Made by a program: the position numbers and the translations under genes. Below are positions 51,169 to 58,815 of a DNA stretch of 64,000 nucleotides, piece by piece (within the stretch, counting starts at the first letter, position 1; the number at the start of each line of letters is the position of its first letter). The stretch spans positions 1-64,000 of the forward strand of contig JBFWNT010000018.1 in NCBI GenBank assembly GCA_050250915.1, read 5' to 3'. Origin of the DNA: Miltoncostaea sp050250915. Its GTDB lineage: Bacteria > Actinomycetota > Thermoleophilia > Miltoncostaeales > Miltoncostaeaceae. The notes below the pieces were generated by a model that was not told where the DNA came from, did no database searches, and saw only the letters and a program-made list of their open reading frames with translations.

Positions 51169-51738
51169 GTGTCCGGCACCTATACCTCGATGGCCTTTCC
51201 AGCAACGGCAGGTGCGACGAGCGGAACCGGCCTGCCGGAGGATCCCGCGACCCGAGCCGGGCGGATCGCCATGCCGATCGCCGTCGCCGCGCTGCGCGAC
51301 CAGGACCGGGCCGCAGACGTCGCCCAGGACGTGGTGGTCGATGTGCTGCGCGGGCTTCCCCGGCTGAAGGATCCCGCCGCCTTCGACGCCTGGGCGCGCC
51401 GGATCGCCGTGCGGCACGTCACGCGGGCGGCCCGAAGGCGCGCCCGGCGCCACCGCAGCGAGCAGCCGCTGGAGCCCGACCTGGCGGCGGGCGCGGCGGA
51501 CGCCGAGGAGGCCACGCTCCTTCGGATGAGCGTCGATACGGCGCTGGCGGCCCTGCCCGTCCGCCAGCGGCTGGCCGTGATCCTGCGCTACCTGCACGAT
51601 CTGAGCGACGTGGAGGTGGCCGAGGCCCTCGGATGCCGGGTGGGCACGGCGGCCTCGCTCCTGTCGCGGGCACGGGCGACCCTGCGCGTGGACCCCGGCA
51701 TCCGCGCCATCTCGGGCCACTCCGAGGAGAACCTGTGA
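51169..51738 (+). CDS. ECF RNA polymerase sigma factor (unit 4)
   Basis: The 189-residue frame has region 2.2-2.4 (AALRDQDRAADVAQDVVVDV, AFDAWARRIAVRHVTRAARR) and region 4 (LAALPVRQRLAVILRYLHDL, VEVAEALGCRVGTAASLLSR). The part before ALRDQDR is shorter and less like region 2.1 than in other ECFs. The first 30 residues (MSGTYTSMAF) look non-homologous, so the start is doubtful or the N-terminus has been altered. The stop overlaps the GTG of the next gene (GTGA). Confidence 0.82.
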   Translation: MSGTYTSMAFPATAGATSGTGLPEDPATRAGRIAMPIAVAALRDQDRAADVAQDVVVDVLRGLPRLKDPAAFDAWARRIAVRHVTRAARRRARRHRSEQPLEPDLAAGAADAEEATLLRMSVDTALAALPVRQRLAVILRYLHDLSDVEVAEALGCRVGTAASLLSRARATLRVDPGIRAISGHSEENL

Positions 51739-52484
51739 GCAGTCTTGACGACGCCATTCGCGCCGGCCTCGCCCCCCATCGAGGCCTCGGCCTGGACGAC
51801 GCCCGCCTGCGCGCGGCACGCGCGCAGGCGGCGGCCGGGGGTCCGACGCGCGCCCGCTGGGTCCGGGTCGCCGGCGCCGTCGTGGCGCTCGCGGGCCTGG
51901 GCGGTCTGGTGGCGGTCCTCGCGGTCCTCGCTCTGAGGACCCCTCACACGGAGACGACGCCGCCCGCCGAGGCGCCGAGCACCCGTCCCGTGACCACCTA
52001 CCCGGACACGGCCGCAGGCCGGCGCGGCGTGACGCGCCTTTTCCGCCAGATGTCCAGGCCCGGCGAGGGGCGCCAGGTTCGAGTCGCGACGATCGACGCG
52101 GGCCTGAACGTGGAGACACCGCGAGGCACTTTCACCGTCTGGTCCGCCCGGACCGACAGACCAGGGTTCGTCGCGACGGTGGTCTCCTCGCCCCGGTTCG
52201 GCCCCTTCGCCGCGTGGGTCAAGCAACGCGGAGCGAAGACGCCGGCGCTGACCCTCGTCGGGCTCCAGTGGTCGCCGGCGCAGGGAGCCCGGGAGGCCTA
52301 CGGGACGACCGCACCGTCCGTGGCGCGGGTCGTCGCGAACCTCCGCAACGGCACGCGGGCTGAGGCGATGACCGGGAACGGCTGGTTCGTCTTCACCCAG
52401 GACTTCGGGCACTCCGCGCCGGCGCGCTTCATGGCGCTGGATTCGAAGGGTAGGCGCCTCGGCGAAGACCTCGTCGTGCGCTAG
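51735..52484 (+). CDS. Membrane-anchored protein with outer domain, putative anti-sigma factor (unit 4)
   Basis: The 249-residue product is the smallest of the four partners. It has a cytoplasmic N-terminus (about 1-42), a membrane span (about 45-68, with LAGLGGLVAVLAVLAL) and an exported domain of about 180 residues containing ETPRGTFTVWSARTD and GNGWFVFTQDFG. The 4-base overlap with the sigma gene and the topology suggest anti-sigma function. It has no cysteines in the outer part, unlike its neighbours. Confidence 0.75.
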   Translation: MSSLDDAIRAGLAPHRGLGLDDARLRAARAQAAAGGPTRARWVRVAGAVVALAGLGGLVAVLAVLALRTPHTETTPPAEAPSTRPVTTYPDTAAGRRGVTRLFRQMSRPGEGRQVRVATIDAGLNVETPRGTFTVWSARTDRPGFVATVVSSPRFGPFAAWVKQRGAKTPALTLVGLQWSPAQGAREAYGTTAPSVARVVANLRNGTRAEAMTGNGWFVFTQDFGHSAPARFMALDSKGRRLGEDLVVR

Positions 52485-52532
52485 GCGAAGCGACCGTGGC
52501 CCCGTTCCCCTCAACGACGCGGCGTGTGGGGA

Positions 52533-53099
52533 TCAGGGCACCGTCGCCGGATACCGCTCCTCAGGTCCGATGAAGTAGTCGCGCTCCGATTCCCAGGTGA
52601 TGTGCACGTTGTCGAGGAGCGTCTGTCGTCCCGAGGTCGGCTCGATGCGGAAGGTCAGCGGTGCCTCACCGGAGGTGCGTGGCAGGACGACCGCTCCGCT
52701 GCCGAGCACGCCACACCCTTTGCGCCAGGCCTTCCCGAAGGTGCCGCCCCGGCCCGCGGGGGGCGACGTTCCATCGCGTCGTGCGGGGCACACCCGCGCG
52801 GCTCCGGGAGGGTCGACGTCGACCCGCACCGGCGCGCCGTAGGCGAGCGGCCAAAGGGAGAAAGCCGCGCCTCCTGAGGTGAGCTTCACAGGGCCGGTCT
52901 CGACTGATTGCGAGGCTGGACCGGCGCCGACCGGGATCTCCGGATCAGGAGCCGCCGGCGAGCGGGGCACCGGTGGTGGCTGAAGCGTTGGGGGACGCGT
53001 CTCGACCGTCCACCCGGCCCGCGGTCCCGAACCACCACAACCCGCCACGAAGACGGCTGCGGCCACGGAGAGCAACCCCGCGACGAAACGGTGGCGCAT
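52533..53099 (-). CDS. Lipoprotein of unknown function
   Basis: The 188-residue product starts with a lipoprotein signal peptide ending VFVAGCGGSG (cysteine at about 21). A proline-rich spacer (about 35-60) and a beta-rich domain follow, with AAFSLWPLAYGAPVRVDVDP, two cysteines (RVCPARR and KGCGVLG, perhaps a disulfide) and LLDNVHITWESERDYFIGPE. No family is recognised. It converges with the unit 4 operon and may have been recruited with it. Confidence 0.75.
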   Translation of the reverse strand: MRHRFVAGLLSVAAAVFVAGCGGSGPRAGWTVETRPPTLQPPPVPRSPAAPDPEIPVGAGPASQSVETGPVKLTSGGAAFSLWPLAYGAPVRVDVDPPGAARVCPARRDGTSPPAGRGGTFGKAWRKGCGVLGSGAVVLPRTSGEAPLTFRIEPTSGRQTLLDNVHITWESERDYFIGPEERYPATVP

Positions 53100-53100
53100 C

Positions 53101-53289
53101 TCAGTTCATGAGTGGGATCAGGGCGAAGAACACGATGAGCGCGATGGCGACGCCGATCGGCCCGGAGGCGAGGGATGTCCACAGGCCGGGGACATCGGTG
53201 ACGAGCCGCGGGCTCCCCCCTTCTCCGCCCTGGCGAAGCGGCCTCCTCATCGGGCTCGGCGCCCGGCCTCTGAAGCGTGCCGGGGCCAT
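53101..53289 (-). CDS. Small protein with C-terminal membrane span
   Basis: A 62-residue frame ends in a clear hydrophobic segment, SGPIGVAIALIVFFALIPLM. Its N-terminal half is basic and less convincing. Several starts are possible (ATG 53289, an internal ATG, or further upstream). It ends one base after the ATG of the adjacent lipoprotein gene and would be its upstream neighbour in the same operon. Confidence is limited to the C-terminal span. Confidence 0.4.
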   Translation of the reverse strand: MAPARFRGRAPSPMRRPLRQGGEGGSPRLVTDVPGLWTSLASGPIGVAIALIVFFALIPLMN

Positions 53290-53456
53290 CCTTTCGGGGG
53301 GTGTCCGTCGCTTAGGGGCGTGCGAACGTGGTCGCATGGACGCGGTTAGCCTTTTCAGGGTCGCCCTGGTGAGCAGGGCAACTGTCCAGACGAGGGCGTG
53401 ACCCGTCTTCGTCGTCTTGAGGTGGCCCTGAGGCTGATCCCCGACGACCAGCCGCG

Positions 53457-53780
53457 TTGAGCAACCCCGACCATCCACCCCCCTACCGCTCCCTCGCGTT
53501 CATCGGTCTGCTGGCGCCGGTTGCCGCCGTCGTCATTCCGATGATTGCGATCCTCGGAGTGCCGACGGGATTAGGCGGTCGTTGGCTTTGGGCATCGCCT
53601 TGCCTGTTGGTAGTCGGTCTTGGCGCCAGCCTACTCGCCCGCTACAACGCGGCGGTCCACGGCGATCGCTCCGCTCAGCGCATCGCTCTGAGCGGGGTCG
53701 TGATCGCCGTCGGATCCTTGGCCGTTCTGCTCCTTGGGACCCTGGCCTTGGTAGTGGCACTGAGTGGGCTGGAGGATTGA
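53457..53780 (+). CDS. Small membrane protein with three predicted spans
   Basis: The 107-residue product (TTG start) contains three hydrophobic segments at about 12-34, 43-62 and 76-103. A short hydrophilic HGDRSAQR loop lies between the last two. It resembles DUF4190-type small membrane proteins in size but lacks a motif I can name. It stands alone between the lipoprotein genes and the AAA+ operon. No ribosome site is clear. Confidence 0.5.
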   Translation: MSNPDHPPPYRSLAFIGLLAPVAAVVIPMIAILGVPTGLGGRWLWASPCLLVVGLGASLLARYNAAVHGDRSAQRIALSGVVIAVGSLAVLLLGTLALVVALSGLED

Positions 53781-54010
53781 GACGTCGGTGAACTCAAGTC
53801 GGCTCTTGGCTGGGGGACGGAACCGCTTGGATGCAACAAGGTCTTCCCCCGGGTCGCAGGCTCTGCACCGCCGCGGTTGCGAACACCGCGATTGCAGCCG
53901 GACAGCCCCGGCACCCGCCGCAGCAGACCCGACCGAATCCATGTCGCCGCCGTACAGATCGAAGCGTCGGGGTCGTCCGGAGCGATCCAGGCGTCCCCGA
54001 ATCGGTGGAG

Positions 54011-55279
54011 CTACGTGAGCGCCCTCTTCACCTCGCGCCGGGAGAGGAAGTCGATGACGTCCTGGTAGCGGCCGGCGGTGTTTGCGAACTCGGCGTGGTT
54101 GCGCGCAGATAGCAGCCATTCGGCGGTGGTCGGTCGTGCCCGCGAGAGCGCTCGGCGCAGGTGGTCGTCGGAGACAGGAATGGTCGTCCCCGAGTTGATC
54201 GCCTCCTCGATCGCCAGGTCGACCGCCGACTCGACGAGGTGGGTGAGGTCGGCGCCGCTGAAGAGCGCTGTGGCCTCGGCCACGGGAACCACGTCACCAA
54301 CCTCGTGGGGGCGGCCGGCGAGGGCCAGCGACAGGAGGAAGCGGCGCGCCTCGAGATCGGGTGGTGGCACGAAGAGCTGCCGGTCGAAGCGGCCCGGGCG
54401 AAGCAGGGCGTCGTCTATGTCCCATGGTGTGTTGGACGCGGCGAGCACGAGCATGCCGTCGTTGGCGGAGTCCAGCCCGTCGAGCTCTTGGAGGAGCACC
54501 GTCACGAGTGCGCGGCCGTCCGCCCCGGCGCGCCGGGAGCGCGAGAAGGCGAATGCGTCGATCTCGTCGATGAAGACGACGCATGGGGCCGCGGCCCGTG
54601 CCTGCTCGAACGCGTCGTGGAGGGCGCGCTCGCTCTCGCCCATGTAGGGCGAGAGGATCTCCTCGATGCGGATCTGGCGGAAGGGAACACCGCACTCGCC
54701 TGCGGTGGCGCGAGCGAGGAGGGTCTTGCCGCAGCCGGGAGGTCCGTAAAGCAGCAGGCCGGCTCCTGCGCGCCGGCCGTATGACGCGTAGAGGTCGGGT
54801 CGGGTGAAGGGGAGGATGATCGCGCGCTCGATCGCCTGCTTCGGCTCCTCGTTGCCGGCGACCTGGGCGAAATGGATCTCCTCGCGCTCGGCCCGAGGTC
54901 GCTCAACCGGATGTTCAGCCGCCGCGGAGCGGAGCGCGTCGAGCTCCCCGTCGGCTGGTCGGCGCGCGAGATCGGCGTCGGCCAGCAGTTGCCGGAGCCG
55001 GTCGCGCACCGGACCGAGCGCCGGGTCGCCGGAGGCGGCGCCGTCGACCAGGCGACCGGCGACCTCGAGGTCACCGAGGTCGATGGCGAGCTGTGCGGCG
55101 AGCGCGCGCTGGGCAGCCGACAGCGCCCCCCGGCCGTCGGCCTGGAGGAAGGCCTCGAGCGACTCCGCCCGCCGGCCGAGGTCGGCCAGCAAGTCGCCCA
55201 GCAGGCCGATGAGGACTCCATTTGCGGGGTCCGCGGCGAGCGCCCCGCGCAGCGCCGTGATGCGGGGGTCTTCACTCAC
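54011..55279 (-). CDS. AAA+ ATPase with N-terminal helical repeats (third gene of a coupled operon)
   Basis: The 422-residue product has an alpha-helical N-terminal region (about 1-125) resembling TPR-like repeats (LLGDLLADLGRRAESLEAFL). An AAA+ domain of the CDC48/FtsH type follows, with Walker A GPPGCGKTLLARA, Walker B CVVFIDEIDAF, sensor 1 LVLAASNTPWD and the arginine-finger-like LRPGRFDRQLF. A second-region lid with SGADLTHLVESAVDLAIEEA ends the domain. Such single-ring ATPases unfold or remodel proteins. GTG 55279 overlaps the stop of the TPR gene by four bases. The target is unknown. Confidence 0.85.
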   Translation of the reverse strand: MSEDPRITALRGALAADPANGVLIGLLGDLLADLGRRAESLEAFLQADGRGALSAAQRALAAQLAIDLGDLEVAGRLVDGAASGDPALGPVRDRLRQLLADADLARRPADGELDALRSAAAEHPVERPRAEREEIHFAQVAGNEEPKQAIERAIILPFTRPDLYASYGRRAGAGLLLYGPPGCGKTLLARATAGECGVPFRQIRIEEILSPYMGESERALHDAFEQARAAAPCVVFIDEIDAFAFSRSRRAGADGRALVTVLLQELDGLDSANDGMLVLAASNTPWDIDDALLRPGRFDRQLFVPPPDLEARRFLLSLALAGRPHEVGDVVPVAEATALFSGADLTHLVESAVDLAIEEAINSGTTIPVSDDHLRRALSRARPTTAEWLLSARNHAEFANTAGRYQDVIDFLSRREVKRALT

Positions 55280-56151
55280 GTTCGCTCTCGTCGGGCGAGG
55301 ATGCGAGGCCAGAAGCGGCCGTAGGCCCACAGGAGCGCCACGGCTGCGAAGCCCCCGATGGGCAGGAATCCGGCCGCCGTCGTCCCGATGGCGAAGGCGG
55401 TCACCCAGGGCCACGCCCCGAGCCAGTCCCGGCGGTGCATCTGGCGGATGAGCCAGGTGGAGCGGCGATCGAGTCGCCGCAGCTCGCGGGCGTGGTCCGT
55501 GATCTCTCTGTCTCCCGGCCGTCCTCGCGCCGCAGACACCGCCGCGTCCCGTGCCTCCTCGAAGCGCCCTTCGGAGAGGGCGCGATGAGAGTGCATGTGA
55601 AGCGCGCCCGGATTCTCCGGATCGGCGGCGAGCAGTGTGGCGAGGTGCCGATCGAGCTCCTTCGCCTTCGCCCCCGCCGCCGCCGCGAGCGCGACCTTCA
55701 GCCCGAGCAACGTGGGCTCATCGGGTGCCTGCCGCAGGGCGCGGTCGAGCATGTCCGAGGCGTGCTCGTGCTCACCGCCGCGGCTGAGGATCATCGCGTA
55801 GGTCGCAAGCGCCTGCGGATGGTCGGGGAACTCATGAAGCAGCCAGCGGGCGATGTCCTCCGCCTCGGCGAGACGCCCGAGCTCGGCGAGCAGCTCTGCT
55901 CGGAGCTGAAGGAACTCGGGCTCATGTGGCCATATCGCCAGCGCGCGGGCGGTGCCATCAAGCGCCCGCGCGGCCTCGCCACAGCTCCACACCGCGCGGA
56001 TCCGCATGTCCCACCACTCCGGGCGGGCGCTCGCCTGCCTGTCGGCGCGGACGATCTCGTCCAGCTCGCCAAGCGCGAGGCGTCCATCGCCACGCGCGAG
56101 GTGACGCCCCGCCTTCTGCAGGCCGAGGTCGAATCCGATGGCCGGGCTCAC
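55276..56151 (-). CDS. Tetratricopeptide-repeat protein with C-terminal membrane segments (second gene)
   Basis: The 291-residue product contains several helical repeat pairs (ALAIWPHEPEFLQLRAELLA, EFPDHPQALATYAMILSRGG, APDEPTLLGLKVALAAAAGA, ADPENPGALHMHSHRALSEG) covering about residues 40-215. Two close hydrophobic segments near 245-280 follow (WPWVTAFAIGTTAAGFL, GGFAAVALLWAYG). It would bring the ATPase to the membrane and offer a binding platform. It is coupled on both sides by GTGA overlaps. Confidence 0.82.
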   Translation of the reverse strand: MSPAIGFDLGLQKAGRHLARGDGRLALGELDEIVRADRQASARPEWWDMRIRAVWSCGEAARALDGTARALAIWPHEPEFLQLRAELLAELGRLAEAEDIARWLLHEFPDHPQALATYAMILSRGGEHEHASDMLDRALRQAPDEPTLLGLKVALAAAAGAKAKELDRHLATLLAADPENPGALHMHSHRALSEGRFEEARDAAVSAARGRPGDREITDHARELRRLDRRSTWLIRQMHRRDWLGAWPWVTAFAIGTTAAGFLPIGGFAAVALLWAYGRFWPRILARRERT

Positions 56152-56684
56152 AGGTGCTCCTTTAGCGCCTCGCCAAGTGCGAGCAGCGGCCAGAGCACGG
56201 CCAAGTCCAGGGCAACCCCGGCGAACATCGGGATCAAGAGGAACACGAACCCGCCCCGCGACTCGCCACCCCACTCATGGAGGGTGCGGTAGGCGCCCGT
56301 CACCGCCTGCCCGAACGTCGCGTGCAGGACGAGGCCCGCGAGAACCGGGGCGACGACCAGCACCATGAACCTGGCGATGTCGTACCCGTCGCCGTGGGTC
56401 GTCACGAAGAACGGCGTCAGAAACGCAAGGCCACCGAGCAGGGCAAGCAGGACGCAAGTCGTCCGCGCGATCCGCAGACGAACCTTTGCGGGAAGCGGTA
56501 GCGACGGCAGCACCCGGCGGTTCAGCAGCGCCGACAGCGGGAGCCCGCCGAGCATCCAGGTGCACTGGACCCAGCCGAGATCGACCGGGCGCCGCTCGTA
56601 GAGGCGACGGCCGCGCCAATGCGCGAGGAGCGGCTGATCCGGCATCGGCCGGGGCGTCGTGTTCGAGCGGTCGGTCGCAGGCAC
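56148..56684 (-). CDS. Membrane protein (first gene of the AAA+ operon)
   Basis: The product of up to 178 residues has a hydrophilic start (QPLLAHWRGRRLYERRP) and four predicted spans (about 42-55, 76-96, 104-125 and 147-170). No motif is recognised. ATG 56645 or GTG 56684 could be the start; neither has a good ribosome site. Its stop overlaps the GTG of the TPR gene. Upstream lies a decayed PIN-like gene fragment on the same strand. Confidence 0.65.
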   Translation of the reverse strand: MPATDRSNTTPRPMPDQPLLAHWRGRRLYERRPVDLGWVQCTWMLGGLPLSALLNRRVLPSLPLPAKVRLRIARTTCVLLALLGGLAFLTPFFVTTHGDGYDIARFMVLVVAPVLAGLVLHATFGQAVTGAYRTLHEWGGESRGGFVFLLIPMFAGVALDLAVLWPLLALGEALKEHL

Positions 56685-56707
56685 CGATTCCGTATCGGCG
56701 GTGGACC

Positions 56708-57000
56708 CTATTGGCGTGAGAGCTCCGTGCGATCGCCCGTTGGCTCAAGTCCCCCCGCACCCGACGGGCCGGGACGCACGACCCGCGACGTCGAAGCGCT
56801 GGCGGGGTCGGCGATCCCGGCCATCTCCCTGTAGTGCGTCGATGACAGCGGGACGACGAACCGCCTCGATCGGGCCGCATCCTTGGCTGCTTCCAGTGTG
56901 TGCTGGTGGCGTCGGCCGTCCGCGTCACCAACAGCCGACTTCGCGAGTGAGATCCAGTGGCTGAGATCGAGGTAGACGATCCTGACGTCGTACTCGCTTG
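56708..57000 (-). pseudogene. Frameshifted fragment of a PIN-like nuclease/toxin family protein
   Basis: The reverse strand encodes VRIVYLDLSHWISLAKSAVG, HTLEAAKDAARSRRFVVPLS and STHYREMAGIADP. This pattern matches the N-terminal third of a PIN-like family that usually begins VYLDxNHWISLAR. After IADP the expected continuation RQRFDVA is found one frame over, showing a one-base deletion or insertion, and the frame soon ends. No clear start codon was found. It was missed by simple ORF length rules. Confidence 0.55.
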
Positions 57001-57166
57001 CATGGATATGGCCTGGGGCGGTTTGGTCCCGTGCCGATGGCAGCTTTGGAGCGGTGAGCTACCCCCGCTGCTCAGACCCGACCAACGCCGGTTCGCGTGC
57101 TGTTCGCGCCGGCTGTCATGGCAAGCCGCCGCACTCGCGGCAGCGGTGTGAACCGCCCCGGGTTCG

Positions 57167-57742
57167 GTGCGGCTTGGCACCGGTTGGCGGAGCCGCCGCG
57201 GCGGCGGCGTGGATGTCGCACTGATCGGAGTGCTCGAGCCGCCTGGACCGCGGGCCGCGGCGCGCGGCTACCTCTACAACGCCCCCGAGGTTGCGCACGC
57301 ACTGGCTCTTGTCGCGCGCGGTGAGAGCTACCGACGCGCCGCGTCCCGGATCCGCGACCATTCCGGCCGGGTGGGGTGGCGTCTCGCGGGGGCGGGTGGC
57401 AGGAGGCGCGGTAGTCCCACCGGGCAGCTCGTCGCCATGGGTTGATGTGTTCGGGCCGGTCCTGCTGGACGGGGCGTTGTCGGCTCACTGGCTGAGGCAG
57501 CTGGCCCTGGACAGCGTCTCTTTTCAGCACCGGCGGGTAAGCGGCGTTCGCTCCACATCTTCGTCGCGGCCGGCTACGACGCCGGGGACCACCGCCCGCA
57601 GGTGTGGCTGATGCGCCCGTATCCCAGCAAGGACGCCGAATCCTGGACGGACTTCCTTGCCTTGCGCGAGGGCCGGGCGGTTGTGGTGGTGAGCGATATG
57701 GACGCCGGCTATCGCTTCCGGTCTCGAGAAGGGGCGTCGTGA
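57167..57742 (+). pseudogene. Decayed DDE-type transposase (three frames)
   Basis: Three consecutive frames on the forward strand form one transposase-like protein. The first is GYLYNAPEVAHALALVARGE with SYRRAASRIRD (57260-57360). The second is VDVFGPVLLDGALSAHWLRQ with LALDSVSFQHRR (57430-57535). The third is AGKRRSLHIFVAAGYDAG and VVVVSDMDAGYRF, ending at 57740-57742. The order is the usual one: an N-terminal helix-turn-helix, then strands of the RNase H fold with an aspartate in VVSDMD. It lacks its C-terminal half. It is perhaps related to IS1249/IS256-type elements; the family is uncertain. Confidence 0.6.
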
Positions 57743-57840
57743 TGGCGCGACGACGGCGCCAATCTTGCACAGAGTTCCCCCGAAGAATGCGGGCTGCGTG
57801 CGCAAAGTTCGCCCCTAAAGTGTGCAAACGTGGCGCAAAG

Positions 57841-58260
57841 TTCAACAGCGCCGCGCTCGCCGTCGCCGCGATCACGGCCGGCTGGGCGCTGTCGCGCTGG
57901 CCGATCATCCTGCCGGGCCTGACCGTCGACCAGGCCGCGGCAGGCCACGACACGCTCGTTTGCGTCGTCGTCGCCGTGCTGGCGGGCGCCGTCATCCTGC
58001 TGCCGGCCCTCGTGATGCTCTTCCGCCTCACGGTCTCGGGACGCTTCCGCGCGCCCGAGGTCGATAGCTTCGGGCCCTGGGCCCAGACGGCCGTGGCTGC
58101 GGACGGCCGTCGACTCGCCCGGCCCGCCATCGCCTGCCTCGTCGCGGGGACCGGGCTCCTCACCGTCGCGGAGGCCCCGTGGGCTCACGCCGCAGGCGTC
58201 GCCGCGCTGCTCTCGTTCATCTTGCTCGCGTTCGGCGCGATCGCCATCCGGCCTCGGACC
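57841..58260 (+). pseudogene. C-terminal fragment of cytochrome bd oxidase subunit II (CydB)
   Basis: The forward frame holds AGWALSRWPIILPGLTVDQA followed by TLVCVVVAVLAGAVILLPAL and MLFRLTVSGRF. This is the end of CydB, where GWALAQWPYLLP-type residues precede the last membrane helix. It continues with two further hydrophobic segments (LLTVAEAPWAHAAGVAALLS). The first two thirds of CydB are missing and the sequence before 57841 is not homologous, so it is a truncated relic. Confidence 0.6.
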
Positions 58261-58287
58261 CGCGGATCGACGACGCCCCGCCGGGAG

Positions 58288-58415
58288 CTACACCTTCGCC
58301 GAGCCCCCGTGCCCGCCGGCGGGCAGCTCGACGGTGACCGTCGTGCCCCGGCTGGAACCGCTGCTCACCCTGAACGTACCTCCAAGGCCTCGCCTCCCGG
58401 GCAGCACTGGCGTTG
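58288..58415 (-). pseudogene. C-terminal fragment of a sensor histidine kinase
   Basis: The reverse strand reads GLGGTFRVSSGSSRGTTVTV then ELPAGGHGGSAKV and a stop at 58288-58290. This is the G2-box end of a histidine kinase ATPase domain, where LGGxxxVxSxPGRGTTVTVxLPA is usual. Only about 40 codons remain. It lies tail to tail with the CydB fragment. Confidence 0.5.
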
Positions 58416-58590
58416 CCTCCGCGGCGGGCACCACGGATCAGAGGCGAAGAGTTCCGTTCTATACGGCTAGTCCTCTACGCCTGCGGTTCCCTCCCGCCAT
58501 TCCAGGGAGGGTCTCGAGCGGCTTGAGAGCTGGGGCAGGCCGGGCGCAATTGCCTCCATGTCCGCCAAGAGCTCGACGCGAGCGACGGTG

Positions 58591-58815
58591 TCAAATCAGG
58601 TCGTCCGCAAGCCGCGAAACCTCGTCGGCCAAAGCCCGCCTGCGCTCCTCAGAACCCGTCACAGCACAAGCCGGCCTGCCCGCTCCAGGCCCCGGCAAGG
58701 AGGCCGGTTCGTCCGAGGTGAAAACACCCAGCCATCTGGCAGCAGGGGTCTCCCGAAGCAGAACTCTGGCCCATCCAATGGTCATATGGCACAGAAATGG
58801 TCCATCATCAGCCAT
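58591..58815 (-). CDS. Small hypothetical protein divergent from the MNT-type gene
   Basis: A 74-residue reverse frame begins at an ATG that overlaps the ATG of the divergent gene (CCATGG). It encodes PFLCHMTIGWARVLLRETPA, WLGVFTSDEPA and a helical end EERRRALADEVSRLADDL. The composition is protein-like, but there is no ribosome site or known family. It could be a small partner of the nucleotidyltransferase fusion or a chance frame. Confidence 0.35.
   Translation of the reverse strand: MADDGPFLCHMTIGWARVLLRETPAARWLGVFTSDEPASLPGPGAGRPACAVTGSEERRRALADEVSRLADDLI

Noticed and set aside
57604..58470. A 288-residue forward frame as an intact membrane protein
   Set aside because: Only its middle matches the end of CydB; the start and the tail are out-of-frame readings of the transposase and kinase relics.
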